Assembly: GCF_029029525.1 (NCBI RefSeq)
Contig: NZ_JAKJSC010000001.1
Span: 620,001 to 684,000, forward strand
From: Labilibaculum sp. DW002
GTDB lineage: Bacteria > Bacteroidota > Bacteroidia > Bacteroidales > Marinifilaceae
DNA: 64,000 bases
Reading direction: 5' to 3'
How positions within the stretch are numbered: position 1 is the stretch's first letter; every line of letters starts with the position of its first letter. The translations under genes and the position numbers were made by a program. Below are positions 1 to 7,884 of the stretch, piece after piece. The notes under the pieces are model-generated. The model was given only the letters and a program-made list of their open reading frames with translations. It did no database searches and was not told the origin of the DNA.

Positions 1-1374
1 AGCAGTTACCGAATCTTGCGCTGCTATATCCAAACCTATTCCTCGTAAGGCATACTCCAAATATTTTTCGGTATTGGGCATATAAGTAGTATAATAATCC
101 GATAAAAAATTAATAGCAAGAGCTGAATTTGGATTGTAGTGCAATGCCTTTTCTAAATAGGGAAGTGCCTTATCGTATTCGCGTATATTCATGTAATATA
201 AGGCCTTTGCCAATAGGGATTGTGGCAATTTCCCATCTAAGAGTAATGCCTTATCTGCATTTTCATTGATAATAGAAGTGTGATTTTTCTGAGCTTTTGC
301 AATATCTAAATAATAGTAAGCCATAGCTATATCTGCATAAGCTTGAGCAAATTCTGGATCTTCAGCAACAGCTTTCTGGAAGTAAATAATGGATTGTTCT
401 AACCCCTCTCTACTCCCTCTATGAAAAAACTCCATACCCTTCAAGAAATAGTCATAAGCAAGTAAATTTTCGGTTGGCACCTTATTAATCTGCTCTTCCT
501 CTTCTGGTGTGATAATTGCTTTTATTTCGCTTGCTATATTTTTGGCAACATCTTGCTGTAAAGCGAAAATATCCTTGGTTTTTTTGTTGTATTGCTCTGC
601 CCACAAATGCTTATCGGTAGGTGCTTCTATTAACTGCACAGTTAACTGAATCTGATCTCCTATTTTCTGTCCACTACCTTCTACAAAATAACTTACATTC
701 AACTCTTCTGCAATTTCGGCACTGGATTTTGCATTGTTTCGATATTTCTCCACAGAGGTACGACTAATCACTCTTACATCCTCAATTTGTTGAAGCTTGG
801 TAAGAATCGATTCCATTAAACCATTAATCAGATAAACATTCGTAGAATCATTACTATCATTTTTAAAGGGCAATACAGCAATCGACTTTTCTAAACCAAG
901 AGGTTCTTGCTTTACTGGTTTTAGAAATACATAGCCAAAAACTGAAATGAGTATCAATATAAAGAATACAGCAAGTATCAATTTTCTCTTATTCCCTTTT
1001 TTTGGTTCTAACCAATACGAATCATCTACTTTGTTTTCTTGTTTTGTGGCTTCCCCTGGAGGGTATCCATAATGATCACGAAAGCATTTAATAAAATAAG
1101 AAACACTGCTAAAGCCAACCTTATATGATATTTCAGAAACACTAAGATCAGTATCTTGCAATAATTCCATTGCATATTTAAGGCGCACCTCACGAATAAA
1201 CTGGCTTACCGATAAATTATTTATTTTTTTGATTTTACGCAACAAATTAGAACGACTCATTCCTACTTCATCTGCAAGTTCCGAAACACCAAATTTTTCA
1301 TTCGAGATATTCTCTTGAATAATAGTAGTAATTTTTAACAGAAAATCATTTTCTGAAGAGGATTGATCAGGCAT
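1..1374 (-). CDS. AraC-family regulator with membrane segment, TolB-like domain and TPRs (C-terminus cut by window edge)
   Basis: The gene starts at an ATG at 1372-1374 and stays open through base 1, so 458 codons are visible and the C-terminus lies outside. Residues about 10-105 form an AraC-type double helix-turn-helix, here at the N-terminus. One transmembrane helix follows at about 130-150 (KRKLILAVFFILILISVFGY). Then comes a FlgO/TolB-N-like domain (SIAVLPFKNDSND...), as found in signalling proteins that couple a DNA-binding or cyclase head to TPRs, and then TPR-type helices. The layout implies a membrane-anchored transcription factor with its DNA-binding head in the cytoplasm and a periplasmic sensing part. 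The direct repeats in the divergent region 1554-1594 are candidate binding sites. The ligand is unknown. Confidence 0.85.
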   Translation of the reverse strand, partial: MPDQSSSENDFLLKITTIIQENISNEKFGVSELADEVGMSRSNLLRKIKKINNLSVSQFIREVRLKYAMELLQDTDLSVSEISYKVGFSSVSYFIKCFRDHYGYPPGEATKQENKVDDSYWLEPKKGNKRKLILAVFFILILISVFGYVFLKPVKQEPLGLEKSIAVLPFKNDSNDSTNVYLINGLMESILTKLQQIEDVRVISRTSVEKYRNNAKSSAEIAEELNVSYFVEGSGQKIGDQIQLTVQLIEAPTDKHLWAEQYNKKTKDIFALQQDVAKNIASEIKAIITPEEEEQINKVPTENLLAYDYFLKGMEFFHRGSREGLEQSIIYFQKAVAEDPEFAQAYADIAMAYYYLDIAKAQKNHTSIINENADKALLLDGKLPQSLLAKALYYMNIREYDKALPYLEKALHYNPNSALAINFLSDYYTTYMPNTEKYLEYALRGIGLDIAAQDSVTA

Positions 1375-1712
1375 GTTTATGTCTAAATAAATAGGATTAA
1401 ATAATTCTTCGGAAAAGATACGAATCCTTATACTAAGATACAATTGAGAGCACTTAAAGAAAATTTTCCTAGGCAATTAACTTGATATACTATCCTTATG
1501 ACAATGTTAAAAATACTTCCTTTTAATAGCTCGAAAAGCCTTATTTTGGGCCAATGCGTCATCATATGCGTCATAATTTATACTCATGCATCATAGTTTT
1601 TAGCCTGTAATTAAACTTGATATCATTCGCTTCATAACTGTTTAGCTGTGCATCACGATTTGATAGATCTTTACAGTAGAAAATAAATGTTGAACTTTTA
1701 AATAGATCAGTT
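1375..1712. promoter_or_regulatory. Divergent intergenic region with three ATGCRTCAT direct repeats
   Basis: This 338-base gap separates the AraC/TPR regulator (leftward) from the ankyrin lipoprotein (rightward). It holds ATGCGTCAT at 1554-1562 and again at 1566-1574, and ATGCATCAT at 1586-1594. A looser match (GTGCATCAC) lies near 1648. Direct repeats are the usual layout of AraC-family sites, so these may be operators for the neighbouring regulator. I see no convincing -33/-7 pair. Confidence 0.4.
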
Positions 1713-2327
1713 ATGAAAACGAAACAAAGTATTACAATTAAGCTAGCAGGATTTTATATTACATCCATGATTGCAGCCTTACTTATAAGTATGAGTGCTT
1801 GCAACAACACAGCTAAAAAAACAAATGAAGACCAAGTTAAAACTGAAAACAAAGTAAAAGCTCCAAGTATTGATATTCATGCTGCCACTTTTATGGGTAA
1901 CGTAAATGCAACCACACAACACATTGCTGCAGGAAGCGATATCAATGCAAAAGACCAGTATGGTTCTACTCCATTAATGGTTGCGGCGACTTTTGGAAAA
2001 ACAGATATCGCTATTGCTTTGATTGATGGAGGTGCAAAATTAAACATCCCAAGTAATGATGGATCGACAGCCTTGCATACAGCAGCTTTCTTTGGACGTA
2101 CAGAAATTGTAAAAGCCTTACTAAAAAAAGGTGCAGATAAAAGTATCAAGAATAATTATGGATCAACTGCCCTAGAATCGGTACAAGCACCATTCGAAAG
2201 TGTTAAAGCAATCTACGATCAAATTGGAAAAGATCTTGGCCCTTTTGGCTTAAAGTTTGATTATAAAGAATTAGAAAAGACTCGACCTGTAATTGCTAAA
2301 TTGCTTGAAAATAAGGAGGAATTATAA
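1713..2327 (+). CDS. Ankyrin-repeat lipoprotein
   Basis: This 204-residue protein has a signal sequence with a lipobox-like end (LISMSAC, Cys about 30), so it is probably a lipid-anchored envelope protein. Residues about 55-150 carry three ankyrin repeats; two are clear (YGSTPLMVAATFGKTDIAIA and DGSTALHTAAFFGRTEIVKA). Ankyrin repeats bind other proteins, and no catalytic motif is visible. The C-terminal 50 residues are unassigned. It is transcribed away from the AraC/TPR regulator and may be its target, judged only from position. The acyltransferase 3 gene follows about 100 bases downstream, after a short inverted repeat (TCTCCCC-N6-GGGGAGA) that lacks a T-tract. Confidence 0.8.
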   Translation: MKTKQSITIKLAGFYITSMIAALLISMSACNNTAKKTNEDQVKTENKVKAPSIDIHAATFMGNVNATTQHIAAGSDINAKDQYGSTPLMVAATFGKTDIAIALIDGGAKLNIPSNDGSTALHTAAFFGRTEIVKALLKKGADKSIKNNYGSTALESVQAPFESVKAIYDQIGKDLGPFGLKFDYKELEKTRPVIAKLLENKEEL

Positions 2328-2428
2328 GTGATTAATTTGAAATAATCTCTCCCCTTTACTGGGGAGAACTTAAAAATTAACAGAGGGCAGAAATCCATTG
2401 AGATTTATTGCCATTAAAAACGAACAAG

Positions 2429-3517
2429 ATGTTACGAGCAGAGAGAAGATACGATATAGACTGGTTACGAGTAATAACCATTGGATTGCTTTTAATTTAC
2501 CATATCGCCATTGTATTTCAACCATGGGGAGTACTCATCCAATTTATTCAAAGTAATCAGTCACTGGAAAGCCTTTGGATTCCAATGTCAGCCTTAAACA
2601 TTTGGAGAATACCTTTATTGTTCTTTGTATCGGGAATGGGCGTTTGTTTTGCAATCCGAAAAAGAGATTGGAAAAGTCTGATGACTGAACGATCAAAAAG
2701 AATTCTACTACCCTTTTTGTTTGGTGTATTTTTCATTGTTCCCTTGCATGTTTTTATTTGGCAAAACTATTACCAGCAAGATTTAAATTATGCGATAAAC
2801 CCAAGTCATTTATGGTTTCTAGCGAATATATTCCTTTATGTGTTTATCCTTTCGCCAGTATTTTTTTACCTGAAAAAGAATGAAAATGGCCGAATCGTAC
2901 AAGCGTTTAAAAAGCTGATGAAATATCCATTAGGCTTACTTGCAGTTATTCTACCTTTCGTTTTGGAAGCCATTATCGTAAATCCAGATCCATTCGAAAT
3001 GTATGCGATGACTTGGCATGGATTCTTCTTAGGATTATTAGCCTTTTTCTTTGGTTTCTTATTCGTTTTAAGCGGTAGTAATTTTTGGCAAACCATACTT
3101 AAATGGAGATGGCTATTCTTAGGCATTGCCCTAACAATGTACCTAATTCGCCTGATTGCTTTTGAACTAAAAACGCCTAATTTTTTAATGGCTATCGAAT
3201 CGAACATTTGGATTTTTGCCGTATTCGGATTTGCATACAAATACCTTAATCGCCCTAGCAAAGCCTTAAGCTATTTAAGTCAGGGAGCTTATCCAATTTA
3301 CATTTTGCACATGGTATTCATGTTTTGGGGATCTGTTTTAATTTTACCTTTAGCATTACCGATATTTGCTAAGTTTTTACTGGTTATTGCTTTTACAAGT
3401 ATTGGATGTTTTGCGGTATACGAATTGCTTATTAAGAGAATTGCAATTTTACGCCCTTTGTTTGGTTTAAAAAGTAAAAATAAAAAAGAACAAATTTTAA
3501 AAGTCAGTTTACCTTAA
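2429..3517 (+). CDS. Acyltransferase family 3 membrane protein
   Basis: This is an integral membrane protein of about 362 residues with roughly ten hydrophobic helices. Its N-terminal block (RRYDIDWLRVITIGLLLIYH) is the hallmark of the acyltransferase 3 family. These proteins move acetyl, succinyl or similar groups onto extracytoplasmic glycans or lipids; the acceptor cannot be read from the sequence. The conserved histidine (IYH) is present. An in-frame TTG lies 21 bases upstream at 2408, but the ATG at 2429 directly precedes the conserved region, so I use it. No ribosome binding site separates the two choices. A strong terminator follows at 3524. Confidence 0.82.
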   Translation: MLRAERRYDIDWLRVITIGLLLIYHIAIVFQPWGVLIQFIQSNQSLESLWIPMSALNIWRIPLLFFVSGMGVCFAIRKRDWKSLMTERSKRILLPFLFGVFFIVPLHVFIWQNYYQQDLNYAINPSHLWFLANIFLYVFILSPVFFYLKKNENGRIVQAFKKLMKYPLGLLAVILPFVLEAIIVNPDPFEMYAMTWHGFFLGLLAFFFGFLFVLSGSNFWQTILKWRWLFLGIALTMYLIRLIAFELKTPNFLMAIESNIWIFAVFGFAYKYLNRPSKALSYLSQGAYPIYILHMVFMFWGSVLILPLALPIFAKFLLVIAFTSIGCFAVYELLIKRIAILRPLFGLKSKNKKEQILKVSLP

Positions 3518-3523
3518 AAAAAT

Positions 3524-3550
3524 AAGCCCGCATTACGATGCGGGCTTTAA
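3524..3550 (+). terminator. Intrinsic terminator after the acyltransferase gene
   Basis: A perfect 10-bp stem (AAGCCCGCAT / ATGCGGGCTT) with a TACG loop begins 6 bases after the stop codon. A run of A precedes it and TTT follows. Confidence 0.85.
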
Positions 3551-3629
3551 CCTAAACAAACTGTTAAAAAGCCAAAAGGCTAATTAACTAGTAACATTTT
3601 GAATACTACCTCAAATATTCAAAATCAAC

Positions 3630-4436
3630 TTATTTATCCTTATCTGGAGCCTGATATTTTACGGTTTTCACCAAAGTTCCTACATAGGTCCAGTTTAAAT
3701 CTCTTGTTTTTAAAGCTTCATCTAACTTTGCCTTTGTTTTGGCATCCACGTCCATTTCAGCTTCCGCTTCGTAAAATGCAAAATACTGCTTAAAATCCTT
3801 AAACATATCGAAGGTGAGATGACTTGTTTTAACCTTACTACCAGATGGCATTAATACTCTCGCTAAAGCCCAATGTTCCAAGTTACCATTCTTCACATTC
3901 TCCTGATGAATTGGTAAGAAATATTCCTTCTCAGTATCCTCATATGCCTTGTATTCACCAGGAAGAGCATCCATAAAATTCATTCGCATTACCGTTCCCA
4001 ATTCCATCTTAAAATCATCATCGGTAGTCGCAATTCTTGTTACAAACATTCTCTTACTCATTTCCCTAGATTTCAAGCCTTCCTGAATAATACTATCTAG
4101 ATCAGTATCGGAAATTAATGGGTATGCTCTTTGTGCTGCCTCCATAATTTGTCCTGGATCCATTGCACTAACTGCACTATTATATATGGTAACCGTTACA
4201 TATTGATAGCCTTGCTCGGCACCTCCCGGCTTCAGCGACCATAAATCCCATCCTTTTATATCACCACTTTTTAAGCGCTCGGCATGAATTTTCTCCCAAA
4301 ATGTTTCGGTTTCCCAATAATTTGCATCCTGATTATCAGCAACTTTCATAAAATCAAAAACCAGAAATTTCTCATGTTGTGCCATGCTTACACTGCAAAA
4401 CATAGCCATGAAAATAAGTAGTATTATTTTTCTCAT
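3630..4436 (-). CDS. Exported protein of unknown function with an internal duplication
   Basis: This 268-residue protein has a clear Sec signal peptide (MRKIILLIFMAMFCSVSMAQ, cleavage after SMA). I do not recognise the family. Two stretches resemble each other: about residues 38-85 (ETFWEKIHAERLKSGDIKGW, then LKPGG) and about 165-215 (KEYFLPIHQENVKNGNLEHW, then LMPSG). Both share an aromatic-rich helix with IHxE, a Lys/Asn-Gly turn, a Trp and a Pro-Gly or Pro-Ser-Gly turn. This suggests two related half-domains, possibly a dimeric alpha/beta-barrel (NIPSNAP- or ABM-like) fold, which is inference. No enzyme motif is evident. It stands alone, convergent with the acyltransferase gene. Confidence 0.75.
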   Translation of the reverse strand: MRKIILLIFMAMFCSVSMAQHEKFLVFDFMKVADNQDANYWETETFWEKIHAERLKSGDIKGWDLWSLKPGGAEQGYQYVTVTIYNSAVSAMDPGQIMEAAQRAYPLISDTDLDSIIQEGLKSREMSKRMFVTRIATTDDDFKMELGTVMRMNFMDALPGEYKAYEDTEKEYFLPIHQENVKNGNLEHWALARVLMPSGSKVKTSHLTFDMFKDFKQYFAFYEAEAEMDVDAKTKAKLDEALKTRDLNWTYVGTLVKTVKYQAPDKDK

Positions 4437-4531
4437 AACAACTAGTTTAGGTGAATAATACTTAAGTTACTATTTTTTATTCCTTTCCGCAATGGGCAAA
4501 ATAAAAAAATAGAAAGGAATTTAAAGATTAA

Positions 4532-4720
4532 GCCACAAAGAAACTAAAGGATAATGGTATCACCTCTAGTATTTCGAGTCATGATCTAAAACATGTATCT
4601 GAAGTTTGTAATTGTTTTATACTACTCGAGGATGGAGTGATCGTGCAGGATAAAGACAATACCTAAGAGATGTTAACTGAATTAGAAAGTTACTTTACCT
4701 TGATTAAATTTATTCTTTGA
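4532..4720 (+). pseudogene. Remnant of an ABC transporter ATP-binding subunit (C-terminal end)
   Basis: Read in one frame, this stretch gives a recognisable C-terminal tail of an ABC ATPase: KLKDNGITSSISSHDLKHVS, then EVCNCFILLEDGVIVQD. It includes the H-loop region (SSHD) and the usual ILLEDG strand. A TAA stop at 4664-4666 interrupts the frame, after which EMLTELESYF continues the family pattern to a second stop at 4718. Nothing upstream encodes the Walker A, signature or Walker B regions, so only a decayed tail remains. Bacteroidota GldA/ABC-2-type ATPases end this way. The assignment rests on motif recognition only. Confidence 0.6.
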
Positions 4721-4737
4721 TAAGACATTTGAAATTA

Positions 4738-4761
4738 AACCCCATTCGGGGTTCTTTCTTG
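4738..4761 (+). terminator. Short GC hairpin with T-rich tail
   Basis: A 6-bp stem (AACCCC / GGGGTT) with an ATTC loop is followed by CTTTCTTG. It lies just downstream of the ABC-ATPase remnant and also begins the repeat element at 4738-4917. Confidence 0.45.
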
Positions 4762-4917
4762 TGTTTTGTATGTGTCTGCCTTAATCAAATTCAATCTATC
4801 TGGGACTTAAATACAGAACCAGTTTCTTAAAGCACAAAAAGGTCCAAAAACAATAATATCGAATGAAATACGTGCGACAAATAAAAACAAAATGAAGGCA
4901 TAATTTGGTTCAACAAA
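4738..4917 (+). repeat. Degenerate intergenic element, copy A
   Basis: Three anchors occur here in the same order as at 9742-9875: AACCCCATTC (4738), AAAGCACAAA (4829-4838) and TGGTTCAACAAA (4906-4917). The first-to-second anchor distance is 91 bases here and 93 in copy B; the second interval is 77 versus 29. Between the anchors the copies are diverged. No coding potential is evident. It could be a dispersed, decaying repeat. Confidence 0.45.
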
Positions 4918-5040
4918 AGTAACCATCACAAACCACTACCCAACTTTCAATTAGCGGGTAGCAAGAATTTAACTGAACAGTAAAAACAATAAAACGTCTC
5001 TTCTTATAATTTGAAAATATTTCTAAATCAGGTAATTATA

Positions 5041-5070
5041 TTGCGAGGGAGTAATTAATAACTACCTTTG
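5041..5070 (+). promoter_or_regulatory. Bacteroidota-type promoter of the porin/osmoprotectant genes
   Basis: A TTG (ATTG) at 5041-5043 is followed after 19 bases by TACCTTTG at 5063-5070, fitting the Bacteroidota primary sigma factor consensus (TTTG / TAnnTTTG). The predicted start near 5077 leaves a leader of about 200 bases before the porin ATG. Confidence 0.65.
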
Positions 5071-5201
5071 CGCGCTATGGGATTAAAACCAAGTGAACTT
5101 CACAATAAAAGGAATACCAGAATCTATAGCTTTCAGTTTCTTATTTTCAGAATTCTGTCCGAAAAATTCCTCCCTCCATCCAATAATTAAGCTAACCTAA
5201 T

Positions 5202-5220
5202 ATTCGTTTTATTAACGAAT
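5202..5220. promoter_or_regulatory. Inverted repeat in the porin leader
   Basis: A perfect 7-bp inverted repeat (ATTCGTT / AACGAAT) with a 5-base spacer lies 55 bases before the porin start and downstream of the predicted promoter. It could be an operator or a small RNA hairpin in the 5' UTR. The sequence does not decide between them. Confidence 0.35.
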
Positions 5221-5274
5221 ACTCAATCGCATGCATCCATTATACTGCATGTTATATTCATCTAATACACATTT

Positions 5275-6438
5275 ATGTTTTATTTAAAAACGTGGCTGGG
5301 GATCTGTTTCCTTATGGCCACTATTTCTGTTAATGCTCAGGAGAAACCTACTGTTGAAATTGGCGGTGCATTACGATTCAATTACAATTATTCAAGCTGG
5401 AAAGATGCTCAAAAGAAACGTGGTGGCGATTTTGGTTACGATGTATTTCTTTTAAAAGCTAAAGCAAAGTATAAAGGATTAAAACTAAATGCTGAGTACC
5501 GGTTTTATTCCGAAGACTTTGGAGGAGGTATGTTAAAACAAGGTTGGATTGCCTACGATTTTAACGAAAATGACGAACTGCAATTCGGTTTAACACAAGT
5601 GCCATTTGGTATCACTCAATACAATTCAAATTCCTTTTTCTTTAGCTTAAATTACTATGTGGGACTCGAAGATGATCACGACATGGGACTTAAGTATATT
5701 CACCAGGGTGAAAAATGGGATTATACCTTGGCTTTCTTCAAAAATGCCGAAGAGCTTCGTTTTGGTGGAAATTCAGATGTTTCTAATAGTCGTTATTCAT
5801 ACGATGTTGGTTCAATTGATCTGAATGGAGATGGTAATTTGAATATCAGAAATAAAGAAGTCAATCAATTGAATGGAAACTTATCCTATAAAATTGAAAA
5901 TCCCAATGCGAAACATCGTGTAGGTGTTTCAGCTCAATATGGGGGTCTGTTTAATTTGGATACCGAAGAGATGGGAAATCATTATGCTTTAGCAGCCTAT
6001 TATGAAGCACAAGTTGGTAAACTAGGTGTGAAAGCACAGCTTGTTAATTATAAATACAATCCTGAAAACCCGAATGGTGAAGCTGATGGTGTTGTTGCTA
6101 TGACGGCATACGGTGCCCCATATCTGATTGCATCAGAAGCAAGTATTTACACGCTGGGCTTAAGCTATTCTGTTCCTCTTGATTGGGGACCAGTGTCTAA
6201 TGTTGTTATCTATAACGATTTTGGGTATATGGATAAAACTGAAAGCAGTTTCGAAGATTCTATGATGAATGTTACGGGTGCTATGTTTACAGCAGGTAAT
6301 ATTTACACGCTTGTTGATTTTGCTGCAGGTAAAAATCAACCATGGTTAGGAGCAGAATGGACAAATGCCTTGGCTGCCGGAACACCTGATGCCGAATGGG
6401 AAATGCGTTTCAATATTAATATCGGTTACTACTTTTAA
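5275..6438 (+). CDS. Outer-membrane porin-like beta-barrel protein
   Basis: This 387-residue protein has a signal peptide (cleavage near SVNA-QEK). Alternating aromatic/hydrophobic strands run through the whole mature part, and it ends in NIGYYF, the C-terminal aromatic typical of outer-membrane barrels. The first strands (VEIGGALRFNYNYSSW, LKLNAEYRFY) resemble those of general or phosphate-type porins of Bacteroidota, but the substrate cannot be read from sequence. It lies upstream of, and co-directional with, the proV/W/X-like genes behind the promoter at 5041. A plausible role is outer-membrane entry for the osmoprotectant taken up by that ABC importer. That link is inference from position. 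Confidence 0.8.
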   Translation: MFYLKTWLGICFLMATISVNAQEKPTVEIGGALRFNYNYSSWKDAQKKRGGDFGYDVFLLKAKAKYKGLKLNAEYRFYSEDFGGGMLKQGWIAYDFNENDELQFGLTQVPFGITQYNSNSFFFSLNYYVGLEDDHDMGLKYIHQGEKWDYTLAFFKNAEELRFGGNSDVSNSRYSYDVGSIDLNGDGNLNIRNKEVNQLNGNLSYKIENPNAKHRVGVSAQYGGLFNLDTEEMGNHYALAAYYEAQVGKLGVKAQLVNYKYNPENPNGEADGVVAMTAYGAPYLIASEASIYTLGLSYSVPLDWGPVSNVVIYNDFGYMDKTESSFEDSMMNVTGAMFTAGNIYTLVDFAAGKNQPWLGAEWTNALAAGTPDAEWEMRFNINIGYYF

Positions 6439-6448
6439 TCAACACAAT

Positions 6449-6613
6449 ACCTCGAGGCTTGCCTCGAGGTTACGATAGGAAAATTTGAATATATCAGGTT
6501 TTCATAACGCTTTTAAGAAGCGTATTTTCACTAATACTTGAGAGGTTTTCCTCTTAAAACGCTTGTCTCACAAAAGTGAGATGCCATTAAATACCTCTTG
6601 GGCTTGCCCAGAG
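6449..6613 (+). other. Five consecutive RNA stem-loops between porin and proV-like gene
   Basis: Within 165 bases there are five hairpins: 6449-6470 (9 bp, ACCTCGAGG/CCTCGAGGT, loop CTTG); 6507-6523 (6 bp, ACGCTT/AAGCGT); 6538-6557 (8 bp with one GU pair, loop TTTT); 6566-6581 (6 bp, TCTCAC/GTGAGA, loop AAAA); and 6595-6613 (7 bp with a bulged T, loop CTTG). None has a proper T-tract, so they are not ordinary terminators. ACGCTT recurs at 6559-6564, so AAGCGT (6518-6523) could pair with either copy. They may set relative expression of porin and ABC genes by RNA processing or stability. Confidence 0.6.
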
Positions 6614-6638
6614 CTGTTTATTAGAAAAATGAGATGTT

Positions 6639-7883
6639 ATGGCGGATAATAGAAAAATAAAAATCAAGGTTGAAGATTTAACTCTGATTTTCGGAAAACG
6701 CAAACAAGAGGCCCTTACCCTACTTGACAAAGGGGTTTCAAAAGAAGAAATTCTGAAGAAAACAAAATGTACTGTTGGGGTAAACAAGGTTAACTTTGAA
6801 ATTAAGCAAGGAGAGATTTTTGTTATTATGGGTTTATCAGGTAGTGGAAAATCTACTTTAATCCGCTGCTTGAACCGACTTAACGAACCTACCGCCGGTA
6901 AAGTTATTTTCGATGATCATGATATTACTCGTGAAACAAATAAAGAACTATTGGAAACCAGACGTACAGAAATGAGTATGGTATTTCAAAAGTTTGGACT
7001 ACTACCACACAGAACGATTATTGAGAATGCTGCTTTTGGATTAGAAATTAGAGGAGAAGAAAAGCAGGAACGCGAAGCTAAAGCCCAAGTCGCACTCGAA
7101 ACCGTTGGCTTAAAAGGTTATGAACAGCAATATCCATCAGCAATGTCTGGAGGTATGCAACAGCGAGTAGGTTTAGCACGTGCCCTAGCAAACGATCCTG
7201 AAGTTTTGCTTATGGACGAAGCATTTTCAGCACTTGATCCACTAATTAAATCGGATATGCAGGATGAGCTACTTGCAATACAAAAAAAATTGCAAAAAAC
7301 GATCGTATTTATTACTCATGATTTGGACGAAGCCATTAAAATTGGTGACCGTATTGCTATTATGAAAGATGGTGTTGTAAACCAAATTGGAACAGCAGAA
7401 GAGATTCTAACAGCTCCAGCAACTGAATATGTTGAAGCTTTTGTTAATAAAGTGGATCGGAAAACTATTATTACGGCTGAAACGCTGATGTTTAAAAAGA
7501 ATACGCTTGTTCAAATGCCCAAAGATGGTCCTAGAGGATCCATCCGTAAAATGCGTACTGTTGGTGTTGATGTGCTTCCAGTAGAGGATGAAAATAAAGT
7601 ATTTCTTGGTTATGTCTGGTTGGAAGATTGCCTAGAATTAGAAAAAGAAAAGGAATCTTCTATTGAGAAAATACTGAAGACAAATGTCCCAAGTGTATAT
7701 AAATCCTATTCTGTAGAAGATATGTTACCACTGATCACAGGGATTAAATATCCTTTGGCTGTTATCGAGGAAGAAACTGGAAAGTTACTTGGTCTAGTAT
7801 CTCAAACTTCATTAATTATTGAAGCCACTCGATTTGGAAAAAAGGAAATAAGTGAACTAAAAGAACAAGCAAACGAGATGTAA
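6639..7883 (+). CDS. proV: Glycine betaine/proline-type ABC transporter ATP-binding subunit
   Basis: This 414-residue protein fits the ProV/OpuAA family. Walker A is GLSGSGKST (65-73), the signature motif is MSGGMQQRVGLARAL, and Walker B is VLLMDEAFSALDP, followed by the H-loop (FITHDLDEA). The N-terminal extension ending in KTKCTVGVNKVNFEI and the C-terminal tandem CBS domains (about 285-400) distinguish this family from general importers; the CBS pair usually senses ionic strength or nucleotides. It powers uptake of a compatible solute at the inner membrane. The permease gene begins one base after its stop codon. Substrate choice between glycine betaine, proline and choline is not resolved. 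Confidence 0.93.
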   Translation: MADNRKIKIKVEDLTLIFGKRKQEALTLLDKGVSKEEILKKTKCTVGVNKVNFEIKQGEIFVIMGLSGSGKSTLIRCLNRLNEPTAGKVIFDDHDITRETNKELLETRRTEMSMVFQKFGLLPHRTIIENAAFGLEIRGEEKQEREAKAQVALETVGLKGYEQQYPSAMSGGMQQRVGLARALANDPEVLLMDEAFSALDPLIKSDMQDELLAIQKKLQKTIVFITHDLDEAIKIGDRIAIMKDGVVNQIGTAEEILTAPATEYVEAFVNKVDRKTIITAETLMFKKNTLVQMPKDGPRGSIRKMRTVGVDVLPVEDENKVFLGYVWLEDCLELEKEKESSIEKILKTNVPSVYKSYSVEDMLPLITGIKYPLAVIEEETGKLLGLVSQTSLIIEATRFGKKEISELKEQANEM

Positions 7884-7884
7884 T

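Noticed and set aside
2342-2375. Terminator after the ankyrin lipoprotein
   Set aside because: The inverted repeat TCTCCCC-N6-GGGGAGA has no T-tract, so it is not a convincing intrinsic terminator.
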